Assembly (NCBI RefSeq): GCF_006094275.1
Contig: NZ_CP034412.1
Span: 1,054,001 to 1,118,000, forward strand
Source of the DNA: Glutamicibacter creatinolyticus
Lineage (GTDB): Bacteria > Actinomycetota > Actinomycetes > Actinomycetales > Micrococcaceae
Direction: 5' to 3'
DNA length: 64,000 bases
In this document: one piece after another, positions 13,311 to 24,004 of the stretch
Position numbering within the stretch: the first letter of the stretch is position 1
Layout: every line of letters begins with the position of its first letter
Translations under genes and position numbers: made by a program
The notes under the pieces: model-generated
Databases searched by the model: none
What the model was told of the DNA's origin: nothing
Seen by the model: only the letters and a program-made list of their open reading frames with translations

Positions 13311-14348
13311 TTGCGCCGCATCCTAGTTTTCACCCACACGGGCCGTAAGGACGCGATCGCCGCGGCCATCGAAACCTCCCACCAGCTGGCCAATTCCGGC
13401 ATCGTGCCGGTAATGCGCCGCCAGGACCAGCACGCGGTCATCGGCGCCAACGGGGACAACCAGGGCGAGGATGCGCTGCACGTGGAGATCCTGGGCGAGG
13501 ACTGCCAGATGCAGGACATCGATCTGGGGGTGGTGCTTGGCGGCGACGGCTCGGTGCTGCACGCCGCGGAGCAGGTGCGGGAGGCCGACCTGCCGCTGGT
13601 GGGCGTGAACCTGGGCCACGTCGGCTTCCTGGCCGAAAGTGAACGCACCGAGCTGGCCAATTCGGTGGCCCAGCTTGCCGCCGGGCGCTACACCGTGGAG
13701 CAGCGCATGGCCATCGAGGTCAAGGTGTGGCTGGACAACGTGTGCCTGGCCGAGACCTGGGCGCTGAACGAGGCGGCGGTGGAGAAGGCCAACCGTGAGC
13801 GGATGGTCGAGGTCGTCATCGAGGTCGACGGCCGGCCGATCTCCACCTTCGGTTGTGACGGGGTGGTGATGGCCACCCCCACCGGCTCCACCGCCTACGC
13901 CTTTTCCGCCGGCGGTCCGGTGGTTTGGCCGGAGGTCGCGGCATTGATCATGGTGCCGATCAGCGCCCACGCCCTGTTCGCCAAGCCGCTGGTGATCTCC
14001 CCGGACTCGGTGATGGCGGTGGAGATGCTCACCCGCACCGACGCCGAGGCCGTGCTGTGGTGCGATGGCCGGCGCACCATTGACCTGCCGCCCGGGGCCC
14101 GGGTGGAAGTGACCCGCAGCGCCCAGCCGGTGAAGCTGGCCCGGCTGAACACCACCCCGTTCTCCGAACGCCTGGTCAACAAGTTCGAGCTGCCGATCCA
14201 GGGCTGGCGCGGACCGGCCCGCCCGTCGGAACGCCGCACCGCCACCACCGCGCTGCCGGTGGTCAAGCCCGAACTGCGCACCGTCGAGCCGCACAACAAG
14301 GACGAGCCGGGCATCCCGATGGTGGCCCGCGACGATCCGCGCCCCTGA
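13311..14348 (+). CDS. nadK: NAD kinase
   Basis: Cytoplasmic ATP/polyphosphate-dependent NAD kinase making NADP. Motifs: GGDGSVLHAAE (ATP/NAD binding, catalytic Asp), NLGHVGFLAE, NEAAVEKANRERM, and the glycine-rich PTGSTAYAFSAGGP. The frame opens at GTG 13257, but TTG 13311 with AGGGGG (13296-13301) nine bases upstream places the first residue just before the conserved ILVFTHTGRKDA strand; I therefore use 13311 (345 residues). The C-terminal ~45 residues are a poorly conserved tail. Neighbours tlyA and recN keep the Rv1694-Rv1696 order. Confidence 0.94.
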   Translation: MRRILVFTHTGRKDAIAAAIETSHQLANSGIVPVMRRQDQHAVIGANGDNQGEDALHVEILGEDCQMQDIDLGVVLGGDGSVLHAAEQVREADLPLVGVNLGHVGFLAESERTELANSVAQLAAGRYTVEQRMAIEVKVWLDNVCLAETWALNEAAVEKANRERMVEVVIEVDGRPISTFGCDGVVMATPTGSTAYAFSAGGPVVWPEVAALIMVPISAHALFAKPLVISPDSVMAVEMLTRTDAEAVLWCDGRRTIDLPPGARVEVTRSAQPVKLARLNTTPFSERLVNKFELPIQGWRGPARPSERRTATTALPVVKPELRTVEPHNKDEPGIPMVARDDPRP

Positions 14349-14697
14349 CATCCGGCCGTGCCCGCACGATGGCGGCGGGCGCCCCCCCAGATCGCCGTAA
14401 TCCCCGTCCGGTATCCAGTGGGCTTGGGTCCACGCCGCGGCGGGGGATAGTGGGAGCCAGTTGCAGGAGCGGCCACCTCCCACCGGTGAACGCCGACAGC
14501 GGGCCGGGGGCCGGGGGCTGCGCGGCCACCAAGCTGACCCCAGCCCCGCGGGTCATCACCCCGCGGGCCACCAACGGGGTCTGCGCGCCGGGTTCGAACA
14601 CGATGTTCGAACAAGAGGATTCGAATATGTGTACGATGGTGACGGTAATCTAACGCAAGAACATGAACGCATCAGCTCAATCGATCGGGAGTGCGCG
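14349..14697 (+). promoter_or_regulatory. nadK-recN intergenic region with LexA-like boxes
   Basis: 349 bp, no convincing gene (the frames inside are shadows of G/C-rich sequence). Near recN it carries TCGAATATGTGTACGA (14621-14636), which matches the actinobacterial LexA consensus TCGAAC-N4-GTTCGA at 12 of 16 positions, and a longer palindromic stretch GTTCGAACACGATGTTCGAA (starting at 14592) whose half-sites are perfect but spaced by five rather than four bases. recN is a classic SOS gene. LexA binding is inferred. Confidence 0.6.
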
Positions 14698-16458
14698 ATG
14701 ATTCAGGAAATTTCGATCTCCAACCTCGGTGTCATCACCCAGGCCACCCTGCCGCTGGGTCCGGGCCTGACCGTGGTCACCGGCGAGACCGGTGCGGGCA
14801 AGACCATGGTGATTACCGCGCTCTCCCTGTTGCTGGGCCGCCGTGCCGACGCCGGGGCCGTGCGCACCGGGGCAAAGCACGCACTGGCCGAGGCCGTGGT
14901 GCACCTGGAGCCCGATCACCATGTGCTCGATGCTGCCGCCCAGGCCGGCGCATTCATTGAACCGGCCGGGGAGGGCGGGCAGCGCAGCGAGCTGCTGTTG
15001 AGCCGTTCCCTCTCCGCCCAGGGCCGTTCGCGCGCCACCGTGGGCGGGCGCAGCGCGCCGGTGGGCCTGCTGGCCGAGCTGGGCTCGGAGCTGGTGGCGG
15101 TGCACGGCCAGTCCGACCAGATCCGGTTGAAGGAGGCCGGCGCGCAGCGCGACGCCCTGGACCGCTTCGCCGGTGATGACTTTTCCCGCACCCTGGCCCG
15201 CTACCAGCGCAGCTACCGCCAGTGGCGCGAGGTCAGCCGTGAGCTGGCCAGCCTGAAGCAGGATTCGCGGGACCGGGTGCGGGAGGCGGAAAACCTGCGC
15301 CTGGCGCTGGAGGAGATCGACGGGATCGACCCGCAGTCGGGGGAGGATGAGCAGCTGCGCGAGGCCGCCACGAAGCTGGGCAACGTCGAATCGCTGCGCA
15401 ACGCCGCCGTCCAGGCCCACGGCATCCTCGACAGCGAGGATTTTGAGACCCCGGGCATCAACTCGCTGGTGGAAAGCGCGCGCGGGGTGCTGGCCGCCGC
15501 CGGGGGAGACGACCCGGCCCTGCAGGGGTTTGCGGACCGCGCCGCGGAACTGGGCATCTTGGCCTCGGAGCTCTCCAGCGACATCTCGGCCTACCTGGCG
15601 GACCTGGACGAGGAGGGCCCCGAACGCCTGGCTCAGGTGGAGGCGCGGCGCGCGGAGCTGGGCAAGCTGCTGCGCAAATACGCCCCGAGCCTCGATGAGG
15701 TGCTGCAGTGGGCCGACGCCTCCCGGACCCGGCTGGAGGAGCTGGGCGGGGATGACACCCGCATCACGGAACTGCAGGAGCGCAGCACCAAGCTGGGCAA
15801 TGAGGTTTCCTCGCTGGCCGCGGAGCTGACCCGGGCCCGCACCAAGGCCGCCAAGCTGCTGTCCAAGCGGGTCAGCCAGGAACTGACCGCGTTGGCAATG
15901 CCCGACGCGAAACTGGTCGTGCAGCTGGAGGCGCTGGAGGAGCCCGGGGCGTACGGGCAGGACTCCATCGCGATGCTGCTGGCCCCGCACGCCGGGGCCG
16001 CACCCCGCCCGCTGGGCAAGGGCGCCTCCGGCGGTGAGCTCTCCCGGGTGATGCTGGCGATCGAGGTGGTGCTCGCGGCCGTGGACCCGGTGCCGACCTT
16101 CGTGTTCGACGAGGTCGACCAGGGCGTGGGCGGCAAGGCCGCGGTGGCCATCGGCGAACGCCTGGCCATGCTGGCCCGCCACGTACAGGTCATCGTCGTC
16201 ACCCACCTGCCCCAGGTGGCCGCCTATGCCGATCGCCACATCCGTGTGATCAAGAACTCCGATGCGACGGCGAACACCGGCAAGGGCTTCACCGCCTCGG
16301 ACGTCGTGGCCCTGGATGAGGCCCAAAGGGTGCGGGAACTGGCGCGAATGCTGGCCGGGCAGGAGGAGTCGGACACCGCCCAGGCGCACGCGGAGGAGCT
16401 GTTGGGTGAGGCCCGGCAGCTGGTAGATTCGCTGTCGAAGGCGGCGGCCAAAGCCTAA
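14698..16458 (+). CDS. recN: DNA repair ATPase RecN
   Basis: SMC-like ATPase acting in double-strand break repair. The start is ATG 14698 (IQEISISNLGVITQ) with GGGAG at 14687-14691; the upstream in-frame extension to 14461 is not coding. Walker A GETGAGKT is at residues 29-36, the ABC signature is LGKGASGGELSRVMLAIE, Walker B is FVFDEVDQGVGG, and a coiled coil spans about residues 160-400. Length 586 is normal. The preceding LexA-like boxes suggest SOS induction. In M. tuberculosis two genes (Rv1697 and mctB) separate recN from pyrG; they are absent here. Confidence 0.96.
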   Translation: MIQEISISNLGVITQATLPLGPGLTVVTGETGAGKTMVITALSLLLGRRADAGAVRTGAKHALAEAVVHLEPDHHVLDAAAQAGAFIEPAGEGGQRSELLLSRSLSAQGRSRATVGGRSAPVGLLAELGSELVAVHGQSDQIRLKEAGAQRDALDRFAGDDFSRTLARYQRSYRQWREVSRELASLKQDSRDRVREAENLRLALEEIDGIDPQSGEDEQLREAATKLGNVESLRNAAVQAHGILDSEDFETPGINSLVESARGVLAAAGGDDPALQGFADRAAELGILASELSSDISAYLADLDEEGPERLAQVEARRAELGKLLRKYAPSLDEVLQWADASRTRLEELGGDDTRITELQERSTKLGNEVSSLAAELTRARTKAAKLLSKRVSQELTALAMPDAKLVVQLEALEEPGAYGQDSIAMLLAPHAGAAPRPLGKGASGGELSRVMLAIEVVLAAVDPVPTFVFDEVDQGVGGKAAVAIGERLAMLARHVQVIVVTHLPQVAAYADRHIRVIKNSDATANTGKGFTASDVVALDEAQRVRELARMLAGQEESDTAQAHAEELLGEARQLVDSLSKAAAKA

Positions 16459-16539
16459 CCGCCGCCGCTGCGCCCCCGCCATCCGGGTGTGGCGATGGTG
16501 ACAAGTGGATGGTCAGGTGCAGGATTGGTGATAGGATGA

Positions 16540-18228
<1,689 letters not shown>

Positions 18229-18259
18229 CACCAACCCCGGCACCCCCGGGCAGAGCCAA

Positions 18260-18307
18260 CCAAGGGCCGGTACCGCTGCATGAACTTGCCGCGGTACCGG
18301 CCCTTGG
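18260..18307 (+). terminator. Long perfect hairpin after pyrG
   Basis: CCAAGGGCCGGTACCGC (18260-18276) pairs with 18291-18307 over 17 bp without mismatch; the loop is 14 nt. There is no T tract. It probably ends or attenuates pyrG transcription before the NUDIX gene. Confidence 0.7.
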
Positions 18308-18391
18308 GCTTACACTGCGAACAACACCGCGGCCGCCGGCATCAGCAGCCCTGCCGGCCGGCATTGTCATCCAGATGGAAGGACCCTCTTC

Positions 18392-19039
18392 GTGCCCCAC
18401 AACCAGCACCCCAGCGACGAATTCTCCCCGCGCACCGTGGTCTCCTCGCAGACCGTCTATGACGGGCTGATCTGGGATGTGCTGCACGATGAGGTGGATC
18501 TGGCCCCCGGCGGGCCGCGCATCACCCGCGACTACGTCTCCCACCCCGGGGCGGTGGCCGTGGTGGTCCTCGATGAGCAGGACCGGGTGCTGCTGATCAA
18601 CCAGTACCGCCACCCGGTGGGCATGACCCTGTGGGAGCTTCCGGCCGGACTGCTGGACGTGGAGGGCGAAGCCCCGCTGCGCGCCGCCCAGCGTGAGCTG
18701 TGGGAGGAGGCCGATCGCACCGCCGCGCAATGGGCGGTGCTCACCGACGTGTTCCTCTCCCCGGGCTCCTCCTCCGAGGCGATGCGCATCTTCCTGGCCC
18801 GCCAGGCCAGCGAGGTGGCCACCGCGGAGCGTTTCGAGCGCACCGATGAGGAAGCGGAGATGCGTTCGGACTGGGTGCCGCTGGATGAGGCGCTGCAGGC
18901 GGTGCTGGGCGGGCGGATTCACAACCCCTCCGCGGTGGTCGGGATCCTGGCCGCCCACGCGGCCCGCGCCCAGGGCTACCGCCACCTTCGCCCGGCCGAC
19001 GCCCCCTTTACGGCGCACCCGGGCCTGCGGGACAGCTAG
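18392..19039 (+). CDS. NUDIX hydrolase, ADP-ribose pyrophosphatase type
   Basis: 215 residues; the counterpart at this position in M. tuberculosis is Rv1700, an ADP-ribose pyrophosphatase. The NUDIX box reads GLLDVEGEAPLRAAQREL then WEEA; like the mycobacterial family it has one extra residue between the Gly and the first Glu, and the usual final Gly is Asp here. Start GTG 18392 follows GGAAGGA (about 18377-18383). It hydrolyses ADP-ribose to AMP and ribose-5-phosphate in the cytoplasm, if the family function holds. It is 3 bp from xerD, suggesting cotranscription. Confidence 0.88.
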   Translation: MPHNQHPSDEFSPRTVVSSQTVYDGLIWDVLHDEVDLAPGGPRITRDYVSHPGAVAVVVLDEQDRVLLINQYRHPVGMTLWELPAGLLDVEGEAPLRAAQRELWEEADRTAAQWAVLTDVFLSPGSSSEAMRIFLARQASEVATAERFERTDEEAEMRSDWVPLDEALQAVLGGRIHNPSAVVGILAAHAARAQGYRHLRPADAPFTAHPGLRDS

Positions 19040-19042
19040 CCG

Positions 19043-20110
19043 ATGTCCCGCCCCCCGCTCAGCCCGGCCCCGGACGGTGCCGCTCCCGTAACCGGGCAGG
19101 ACGTCCCCGCCCCACTGCAGCGCGCCCTGACCCGCTATCTGCAGCACCTGTCCCTGGAGCGCGGCCTGGCCGAGAACACGCTGGCGGCCTACCGCCGCGA
19201 CCTGACCCGCTACGCCCAGGCGCTGAGCCGCCAGCGGATCGGCGATCCGGCGGGCATCACCCCGGAAGCGGTCAGCGGCTACCTGCAGCAGCTGGCCCAG
19301 GGCACCGGGGGCACGCCGGGGCTCAGCGCCCGCACGGTCGCCCGGCACACGGTGGCGATCCGCCAGCTGCACAAGTTCTGGGAACTGGAGGGGCTGTGCG
19401 TGCCCAACCCGGCCCGCGACATCCAGCCGCCCAGCTTCGGTTCCTCCCTGCCCAAGGCCATCTCCATTGCCGAGGTCAGCACGATCCTGGAATCGGTGGC
19501 GACCGACACCCCGGCGGGGCTGCGCGACCGGGCACTGCTGGAGTTCCTGTACTCCACCGGCGCGCGCATCTCCGAAGTGGTCGCATTGGACGTGGACGAC
19601 GTGCACTTCGCCGCCGGCCTGCAGCCCGATGCCGACCTGCAACCCTCCACTGAGCTGCAGGCAGCCCCGAATCCCGGCAGCGCACCGGACTCCGCCGGGC
19701 AGAGCGTGGTGCGCCTGTTCGGCAAGGGCTCCAAGGAACGGGTGGTGCCGATCGGATCCTACGCGCGCAAGGCGCTCAGCGACTACCTGGTGCGTGCCCG
19801 CCCGGGGCTGGCGGCCAAGGGCAGGGGTAATCCGGCACTGTTCCTGAACCAGCGTGGTGGGCGGCTCTCCCGGCAGTCCGCGTGGATGATCCTGTCCAAG
19901 GCGGCCGAGCGGGCCGGGGTGCCCACCGAGGTTTCCCCGCATACGTTGCGCCACTCCTTCGCCACCCATCTGCTGGAGGGCGGGGCCGACGTGCGCGTGG
20001 TGCAGGAGCTGCTCGGCCACGCCTCGGTAACCACCACCCAGATCTACACCAAGGTCACCGTCGATGCGCTGCGCGAGGCGTACCTCTTCGCCCACCCCCG
20101 GGCGCGCTGA
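19043..20110 (+). CDS. xerD: Tyrosine recombinase XerD-like
   Basis: 355-residue site-specific recombinase that resolves chromosome dimers at dif with XerC. N-terminal SAM-like core-binding domain ([30 protein letters not shown]), then the catalytic domain with Arg in STGARISEV, Lys in [39 protein letters not shown] with the nucleophile Tyr. It is about 50 residues longer than usual because of an Ala/Pro/Gln-rich insertion of roughly 33 residues between the first catalytic Arg strand and the GKG hairpin. Position after the NUDIX gene matches Rv1701. Confidence 0.94.
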   Translation: MSRPPLSPAPDGAAPVTGQDVPAPLQRALTRYLQHLSLERGLAENTLAAYRRDLTRYAQALSRQRIGDPAGITPEAVSGYLQQLAQGTGGTPGLSARTVARHTVAIRQLHKFWELEGLCVPNPARDIQPPSFGSSLPKAISIAEVSTILESVATDTPAGLRDRALLEFLYSTGARISEVVALDVDDVHFAAGLQPDADLQPSTELQAAPNPGSAPDSAGQSVVRLFGKGSKERVVPIGSYARKALSDYLVRARPGLAAKGRGNPALFLNQRGGRLSRQSAWMILSKAAERAGVPTEVSPHTLRHSFATHLLEGGADVRVVQELLGHASVTTTQIYTKVTVDALREAYLFAHPRAR

Positions 20111-20164
20111 AGCCGTCCCGCCACCGCCCATCCAGAAACCCAGCCGTCCTCCAGGAGCCAGCCC

Positions 20165-20698
20165 ATGACCAGCAGCGCCGACGCCAGCGTCAACCGGACC
20201 CAGCCGCAACCGGTGGTGCTGGTCCTGCTGCTGCGTGAGGGCCCCACCGGCCGCGAAGTGCTGCTGGGACGCAAGCTCACCGGGTTCGGGGCCGGCAACG
20301 TCGTCGCCCCGGGCGGGAAGATCGAGCCGGGGGAGAGCCCGGTGCAGGCGGCGGTGCGGGAACTGGCCGAGGAGACCGGCATGCGCGTGGCGGCGGGCGA
20401 CCTGGCCCACCGGGCGAACATCGCCTTCCGCTTTCCCGCCAGTCCGCGCTCGGACATGGACTGCAGGGTGTTCGTGGCCACCGTGTTCGGCGGGCAGCCC
20501 GCGGCCAGCGGGGAGCTGGACGCCCGCTGGTACCCGGCCCAGGCGTTGCCGGTCCGGGACATGTGGCAGGACGCCGAGCGCTGGCTCCCGCTGCTGCTGG
20601 ACGGGCAGCGGTTCACCGCCACCGTGCAGATGGCCCCGGACAACCTGGGCGTGGCCAACCTGCGGGTGCAGCAGTGGAACGGCGACGCCCCGGCCTGA
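20165..20698 (+). CDS. MTH1-like NUDIX hydrolase (8-oxo-dGTP diphosphatase type)
   Basis: 177 residues. The box [18 protein letters not shown] followed by AEETGM is a perfect NUDIX signature, and the preceding [19 protein letters not shown] strand is typical of MTH1/NUDT1-type sanitising enzymes. Probably removes oxidised purine nucleotides; the exact substrate is inferred. ATG 20165 follows AGGAG. It marks the end of the conserved block before the accessory insert. Confidence 0.85.
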   Translation: MTSSADASVNRTQPQPVVLVLLLREGPTGREVLLGRKLTGFGAGNVVAPGGKIEPGESPVQAAVRELAEETGMRVAAGDLAHRANIAFRFPASPRSDMDCRVFVATVFGGQPAASGELDARWYPAQALPVRDMWQDAERWLPLLLDGQRFTATVQMAPDNLGVANLRVQQWNGDAPA

Positions 20699-20809
20699 AC
20701 CGCGGCCGGACCCCGAAAGCCAGCGCCCAGAAGTCAGCGTCCGAAAGACCAGCGCGCCCACGGCCGGTTCGCGTGGCCGGTCCGCGCTGCGCTCCTGATC
20801 GGGTGTGGC

Positions 20810-21076
20810 CTACCGCCCGGGCGTGTTCCCTGCGCGCGCCGGCGCAAGGGACCGATCCGCGTCGCCCGGAGCATCCGGCTCCCACACCAGCAGGTCCCCG
20901 GGCTGGCAGTCCAGCTCCCGGCACAACGCCTCCAGCGTGCTAAAGCGCACCGCCTTGGCCCGTTCGTTCTTCAGCACGGCCAGGTTGGCCGGGGTGATGC
21001 CGATGCGTTCGGCCAGCTCACCGACCGCCATCTTGCGCCGGGCCAGCATCACGTCGATCTGCACGCGGATCGCCAA
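20810..21076 (-). CDS. XRE-family helix-turn-helix regulator
   Basis: 88 residues of the short Cro/CI (YozG-like) type: LARRKMAVGELAERIGITPANLAVLKNERAKAVRFSTL holds the HTH. Start TTG at 21076 abuts the stop of the upstream DUF2975 gene (TGATTG), so the two are translationally coupled. XRE plus DUF2975 pairs are common in Firmicutes and Actinobacteria; targets unknown, probably autoregulation. Confidence 0.85.
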   Translation of the reverse strand: MAIRVQIDVMLARRKMAVGELAERIGITPANLAVLKNERAKAVRFSTLEALCRELDCQPGDLLVWEPDAPGDADRSLAPARAGNTPGR

Positions 21077-21574
21077 TCAGATCACCCCGCCCAGCTCGGT
21101 GCGCAGCCGTTGCGCCTCCAGGTCGGTGCTGGTCGCCTGCGCGAGCAGCTGGCGCAGCACCAGCACGATCAGCGCGATCCCGGCCACCAGCACACCCAGC
21201 CCGCCGGTCAGCAGCACCAGTCCCGGGGCAACCGCCTCCCCGGGGGCCATCACCGCAGCCAGCGCGAAGGTGCCCAGCGCACCCACGCCGATGGTAGCGA
21301 TGATCACGTCCACGTATTTGAAGGCCGCCGGGTTGAACACGGTACCGCGCCGCACCCGGGTCGCCAGCTTCCACACGCACACGATGCACAGCTCCACGAC
21401 CAGCCCGACCAGCACCAGGTAGCCCAGGAACGCCGGGCGCAGATAGCCGAATTCACCGCTCGGCCCGCCCTCATCCCAGGCCGCCACCGGGACGATGAAC
21501 CCCTGCAGGAACAGGGCCAGGCCCATCGCGCCGACCAGCACTATCCGCAGCGCGGCGATACTCATTCTGCCCAT
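21077..21574 (-). CDS. DUF2975 membrane protein
   Basis: 165 residues with four predicted membrane helices (about residues 7-30, 45-68, 88-112, 118-142) and a C-terminal cytoplasmic tail. The pattern and pairing with a short XRE regulator fit DUF2975. Function unknown; a membrane sensor or partner of the regulator is a guess. ATG 21574 is preceded by AAAGGAG on the minus strand. Confidence 0.8.
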   Translation of the reverse strand: MGRMSIAALRIVLVGAMGLALFLQGFIVPVAAWDEGGPSGEFGYLRPAFLGYLVLVGLVVELCIVCVWKLATRVRRGTVFNPAAFKYVDVIIATIGVGALGTFALAAVMAPGEAVAPGLVLLTGGLGVLVAGIALIVLVLRQLLAQATSTDLEAQRLRTELGGVI

Positions 21575-21776
21575 CGCGGGCTCCTTTCACCATCATTCAC
21601 CGAGGTGCCGAACTCTGTCCGAAGCGGCGGCCCGGGAAGCGCGGTCCGCGCGACCGCCTCAGGCAACCATCCAGGCATCTATTGAGGTTCGGCTACTTCC
21701 TATCGAAAAACAATAGATCGTGGGCGGGCTTCGCGCAACCCGGTTCCGCCCGCACCCCTAAGAACCGGCGCAAAAA

Positions 21777-21821
21777 AGCCCGTGGGGTTGCACCTGGGTA
21801 TCAGGTGCAACCCCACGGGCT
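21777..21821 (-). terminator. Terminator of the prpC end of the methylcitrate operon
   Basis: Perfect 20-bp inverted repeat (21777-21796 with 21802-21821, loop GGTAT). On the minus strand it is followed by six T (plus-strand A at 21772-21777), so it acts on the gntR-prpDBC transcript. The rest of 21575-21890 holds the promoter side of the DUF2975 gene and no other gene. Confidence 0.92.
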
Positions 21822-21890
21822 GTGCTCGCGGCATTCCGGCGTTCCGGCATTTCGGCCGCCGCAGGCCGGAGGGCCAACTAGGGCACGGTG

Positions 21891-23030
21891 CTAGAGTTCG
21901 CGCTGTTCCGGCCCGTTGTAGGCCGACAGCGGGCGGATCAGCGAGTTCGCGGCGCGCTGCTCCATGATGTGGCTGGTCCAGCCCACAATGCGTGAGGCGA
22001 TGAACAGCGGGGTGAACATCTCGGTGTCGAAGCCCATCAGGTGGTAGGTGGGTCCGGCCGGGTAGTCCAGGTTCGGCTTGATGCCCTTGGCCTCGTCCAT
22101 CGCCGCTTCCAGCCCGTCGTACAGCCCGAGCATCTCCGCCCGGCCGTAGTGCTCGATCATCCGGTCCAGGGCCGCCTTCATGGTCGGCACCCGGCTGTCC
22201 CCGTTCTTGTAGACCCGGTGGCCGAAGCCCATGACCTTCTTCTTCTCGGCCAGCGCCTGCTCCATCCAGGCCTTGGCGCGCGCGGCGGCGGCCTCGCGCG
22301 ACTCGTCCTTGTCGATGCCGATCTCGTCGAAGGTGTGCATGACCGCCTCATTGGCCCCGCCGTGAAGCGGGCCCTTCAGCGCGCCGATCGCCCCGGTGAC
22401 CGCCGAGTGCAGGTCCGAGAGCGTGGAGGTGATCACCCGGGCGGTGAAGGTCGAGGCGTTGAAGGAGTGCTCGGCGTAGAGCACCATGGAGACCCGGAAC
22501 GCGTCAACGACCTCGGGGGCCGCCTCCTCGCCGAAGGTCATCCACAAGAAGTTCTGCGAGTAGTCCAGGTCTTCGCGCGGCTCGATGGGCTCCAGCCCGC
22601 GGCGGCGGCGCTGGTCGTAGGCGACCACGGCGGGGAAGGCGGCGAACAGCTCCTTGGCCTTGCGCAGCTCCGCCTCGGGGGAGGAGTCCTCGGCCAGCGG
22701 GTTGTTCGCCCCCAGCACGGAAACCGCGGTGCGCCCCACGTCCATCGGGTGGCAGTCGGTGGGCAGCAGGTCGATCGCCGCCTTCACCCGCGGATCCAGC
22801 GAGCGGTTGGCCCGCTCGTAGGCGCAGAACTCGGTCAGCTCACTCTCGCTGGGCAGTTCCCCGCTCCACAGCAGCAGGGCGACCTCCTCGAAGGACTTGG
22901 TGGCCGCCAGATCCTGGACCGGGTAGCCGCGGTAGAGCAGCGAGTTGGTGTCCGGGTTGACCTTGGAAATCGCGGTGTAGTCCACCACGACCCCGGCCAG
23001 GCCCTTCTTAATTTCCTCGGTAGTGGTCAT
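21891..23030 (-). CDS. prpC: 2-methylcitrate synthase (citrate synthase family)
   Basis: 379 residues condensing propionyl-CoA with oxaloacetate. Citrate synthase motifs include GPLHGGANEAVMHTF (catalytic His), FGHRVYKNGDSRVP and a late Asp in AGPTYHLMGF. I use ATG 23030, preceded by AGGAG, rather than TTG 23036. Specificity for propionyl-CoA is assigned from its place after prpD and prpB; it could have residual citrate synthase activity. Last gene of the gntR-prpD-prpB-prpC operon, closed by a 20-bp terminator. Confidence 0.93.
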   Translation of the reverse strand: MTTTEEIKKGLAGVVVDYTAISKVNPDTNSLLYRGYPVQDLAATKSFEEVALLLWSGELPSESELTEFCAYERANRSLDPRVKAAIDLLPTDCHPMDVGRTAVSVLGANNPLAEDSSPEAELRKAKELFAAFPAVVAYDQRRRRGLEPIEPREDLDYSQNFLWMTFGEEAAPEVVDAFRVSMVLYAEHSFNASTFTARVITSTLSDLHSAVTGAIGALKGPLHGGANEAVMHTFDEIGIDKDESREAAAARAKAWMEQALAEKKKVMGFGHRVYKNGDSRVPTMKAALDRMIEHYGRAEMLGLYDGLEAAMDEAKGIKPNLDYPAGPTYHLMGFDTEMFTPLFIASRIVGWTSHIMEQRAANSLIRPLSAYNGPEQREL

Positions 23031-23074
23031 ATTCAAACTCCTGTCGTTTTCGGTGCAGGTGCGCGGCGGCGGTG

Positions 23075-24004
23075 CTACAGGTCCGCGTTGTTCGATTCGA
23101 TGTCCAGCCCCGGGACCTGGAAGTTGAAGATCCCGGTGTCGAATCGGTTGTACGCCTCGTAGTCGACCAGCTCGTACAGACGTGACCTGGTTAACATCCT
23201 ATCCACTTCGCGCTGCTGGGTGCCCTCCTCGGCGATTGCGTTAAGCACCCGCTCGGCCGCACCCATCGCGCTGCGCAGCAAGGTGACCGGGTAGATCACC
23301 ATGGCCACCCCGGCGTCGGCCAGCTGCTGGCGGGTGAACAGCTCGGACTTGCCGAACTCGGTCATGTTCGCCAGCACCGGCACCTGCACCGCGTTGCACA
23401 CCGCCTCGAATTCGCCCAGGTCCTTCATCGCCTCGGGGAAGATGGCATCCGCCCCCGCGTCGACCATCGCCTTGGCCCGGTCGATCGCCGCATCCAGGCC
23501 CTCCACGGCGCGGATGTCGGTGCGCGCCATGATCAAGAAGTTCTCATCGATGCGCGCGTCGGCGGCCGCGGCGATGCGCTTGAGCATGGTGCCGGTGTCC
23601 ACCACGTTCTTCCCGTCCAGGTGCCCGCAGCGCTTGGGGTTGAACTGGTCCTCGATGTGGCACCCGGCCAGCCCCGCGTACTCCAGCTCCTGGATGGTGC
23701 GGGCCACGTTCATCGGCTCCCCGAACCCGGTGTCCGCATCCACTATCGCCGGCAGGTCGCTCATTCGCGCGATCTGCCCGGCCCGGGTGGCCACCTCGCT
23801 CAGGCTGGTCAGCCCGATGTCCGGCAGGCCCAGCTCGTTGGCCAGCACCGCCCCGGAGATGTAGATCCCGTCGAACCCCTTCTCCGCGATCAGCCGCGCC
23901 GAGAGCGGGTTGAACGCGCCGGGGAACTGGCGGGCGGCCCCGGCGGTGAGCATTTCACGCAGCGCGATCCGCTTCTGGGCGGGGGTGCGGGTGGAGTACA
24001 GCAT
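23075..24004 (-). CDS. prpB: 2-methylisocitrate lyase
   Basis: 309 residues of the isocitrate lyase/PEP mutase family. It cleaves 2-methylisocitrate to pyruvate and succinate. Motifs: DADTGFGEPMNVARTI (metal site), HIEDQFNPKRCGHLDGK with the catalytic Cys, ARTDIRAVEG. The ATG overlaps the prpD stop as TAATG, showing tight coupling. Length fits PrpB rather than AceA. Confidence 0.95.
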   Translation of the reverse strand: MLYSTRTPAQKRIALREMLTAGAARQFPGAFNPLSARLIAEKGFDGIYISGAVLANELGLPDIGLTSLSEVATRAGQIARMSDLPAIVDADTGFGEPMNVARTIQELEYAGLAGCHIEDQFNPKRCGHLDGKNVVDTGTMLKRIAAAADARIDENFLIMARTDIRAVEGLDAAIDRAKAMVDAGADAIFPEAMKDLGEFEAVCNAVQVPVLANMTEFGKSELFTRQQLADAGVAMVIYPVTLLRSAMGAAERVLNAIAEEGTQQREVDRMLTRSRLYELVDYEAYNRFDTGIFNFQVPGLDIESNNADL

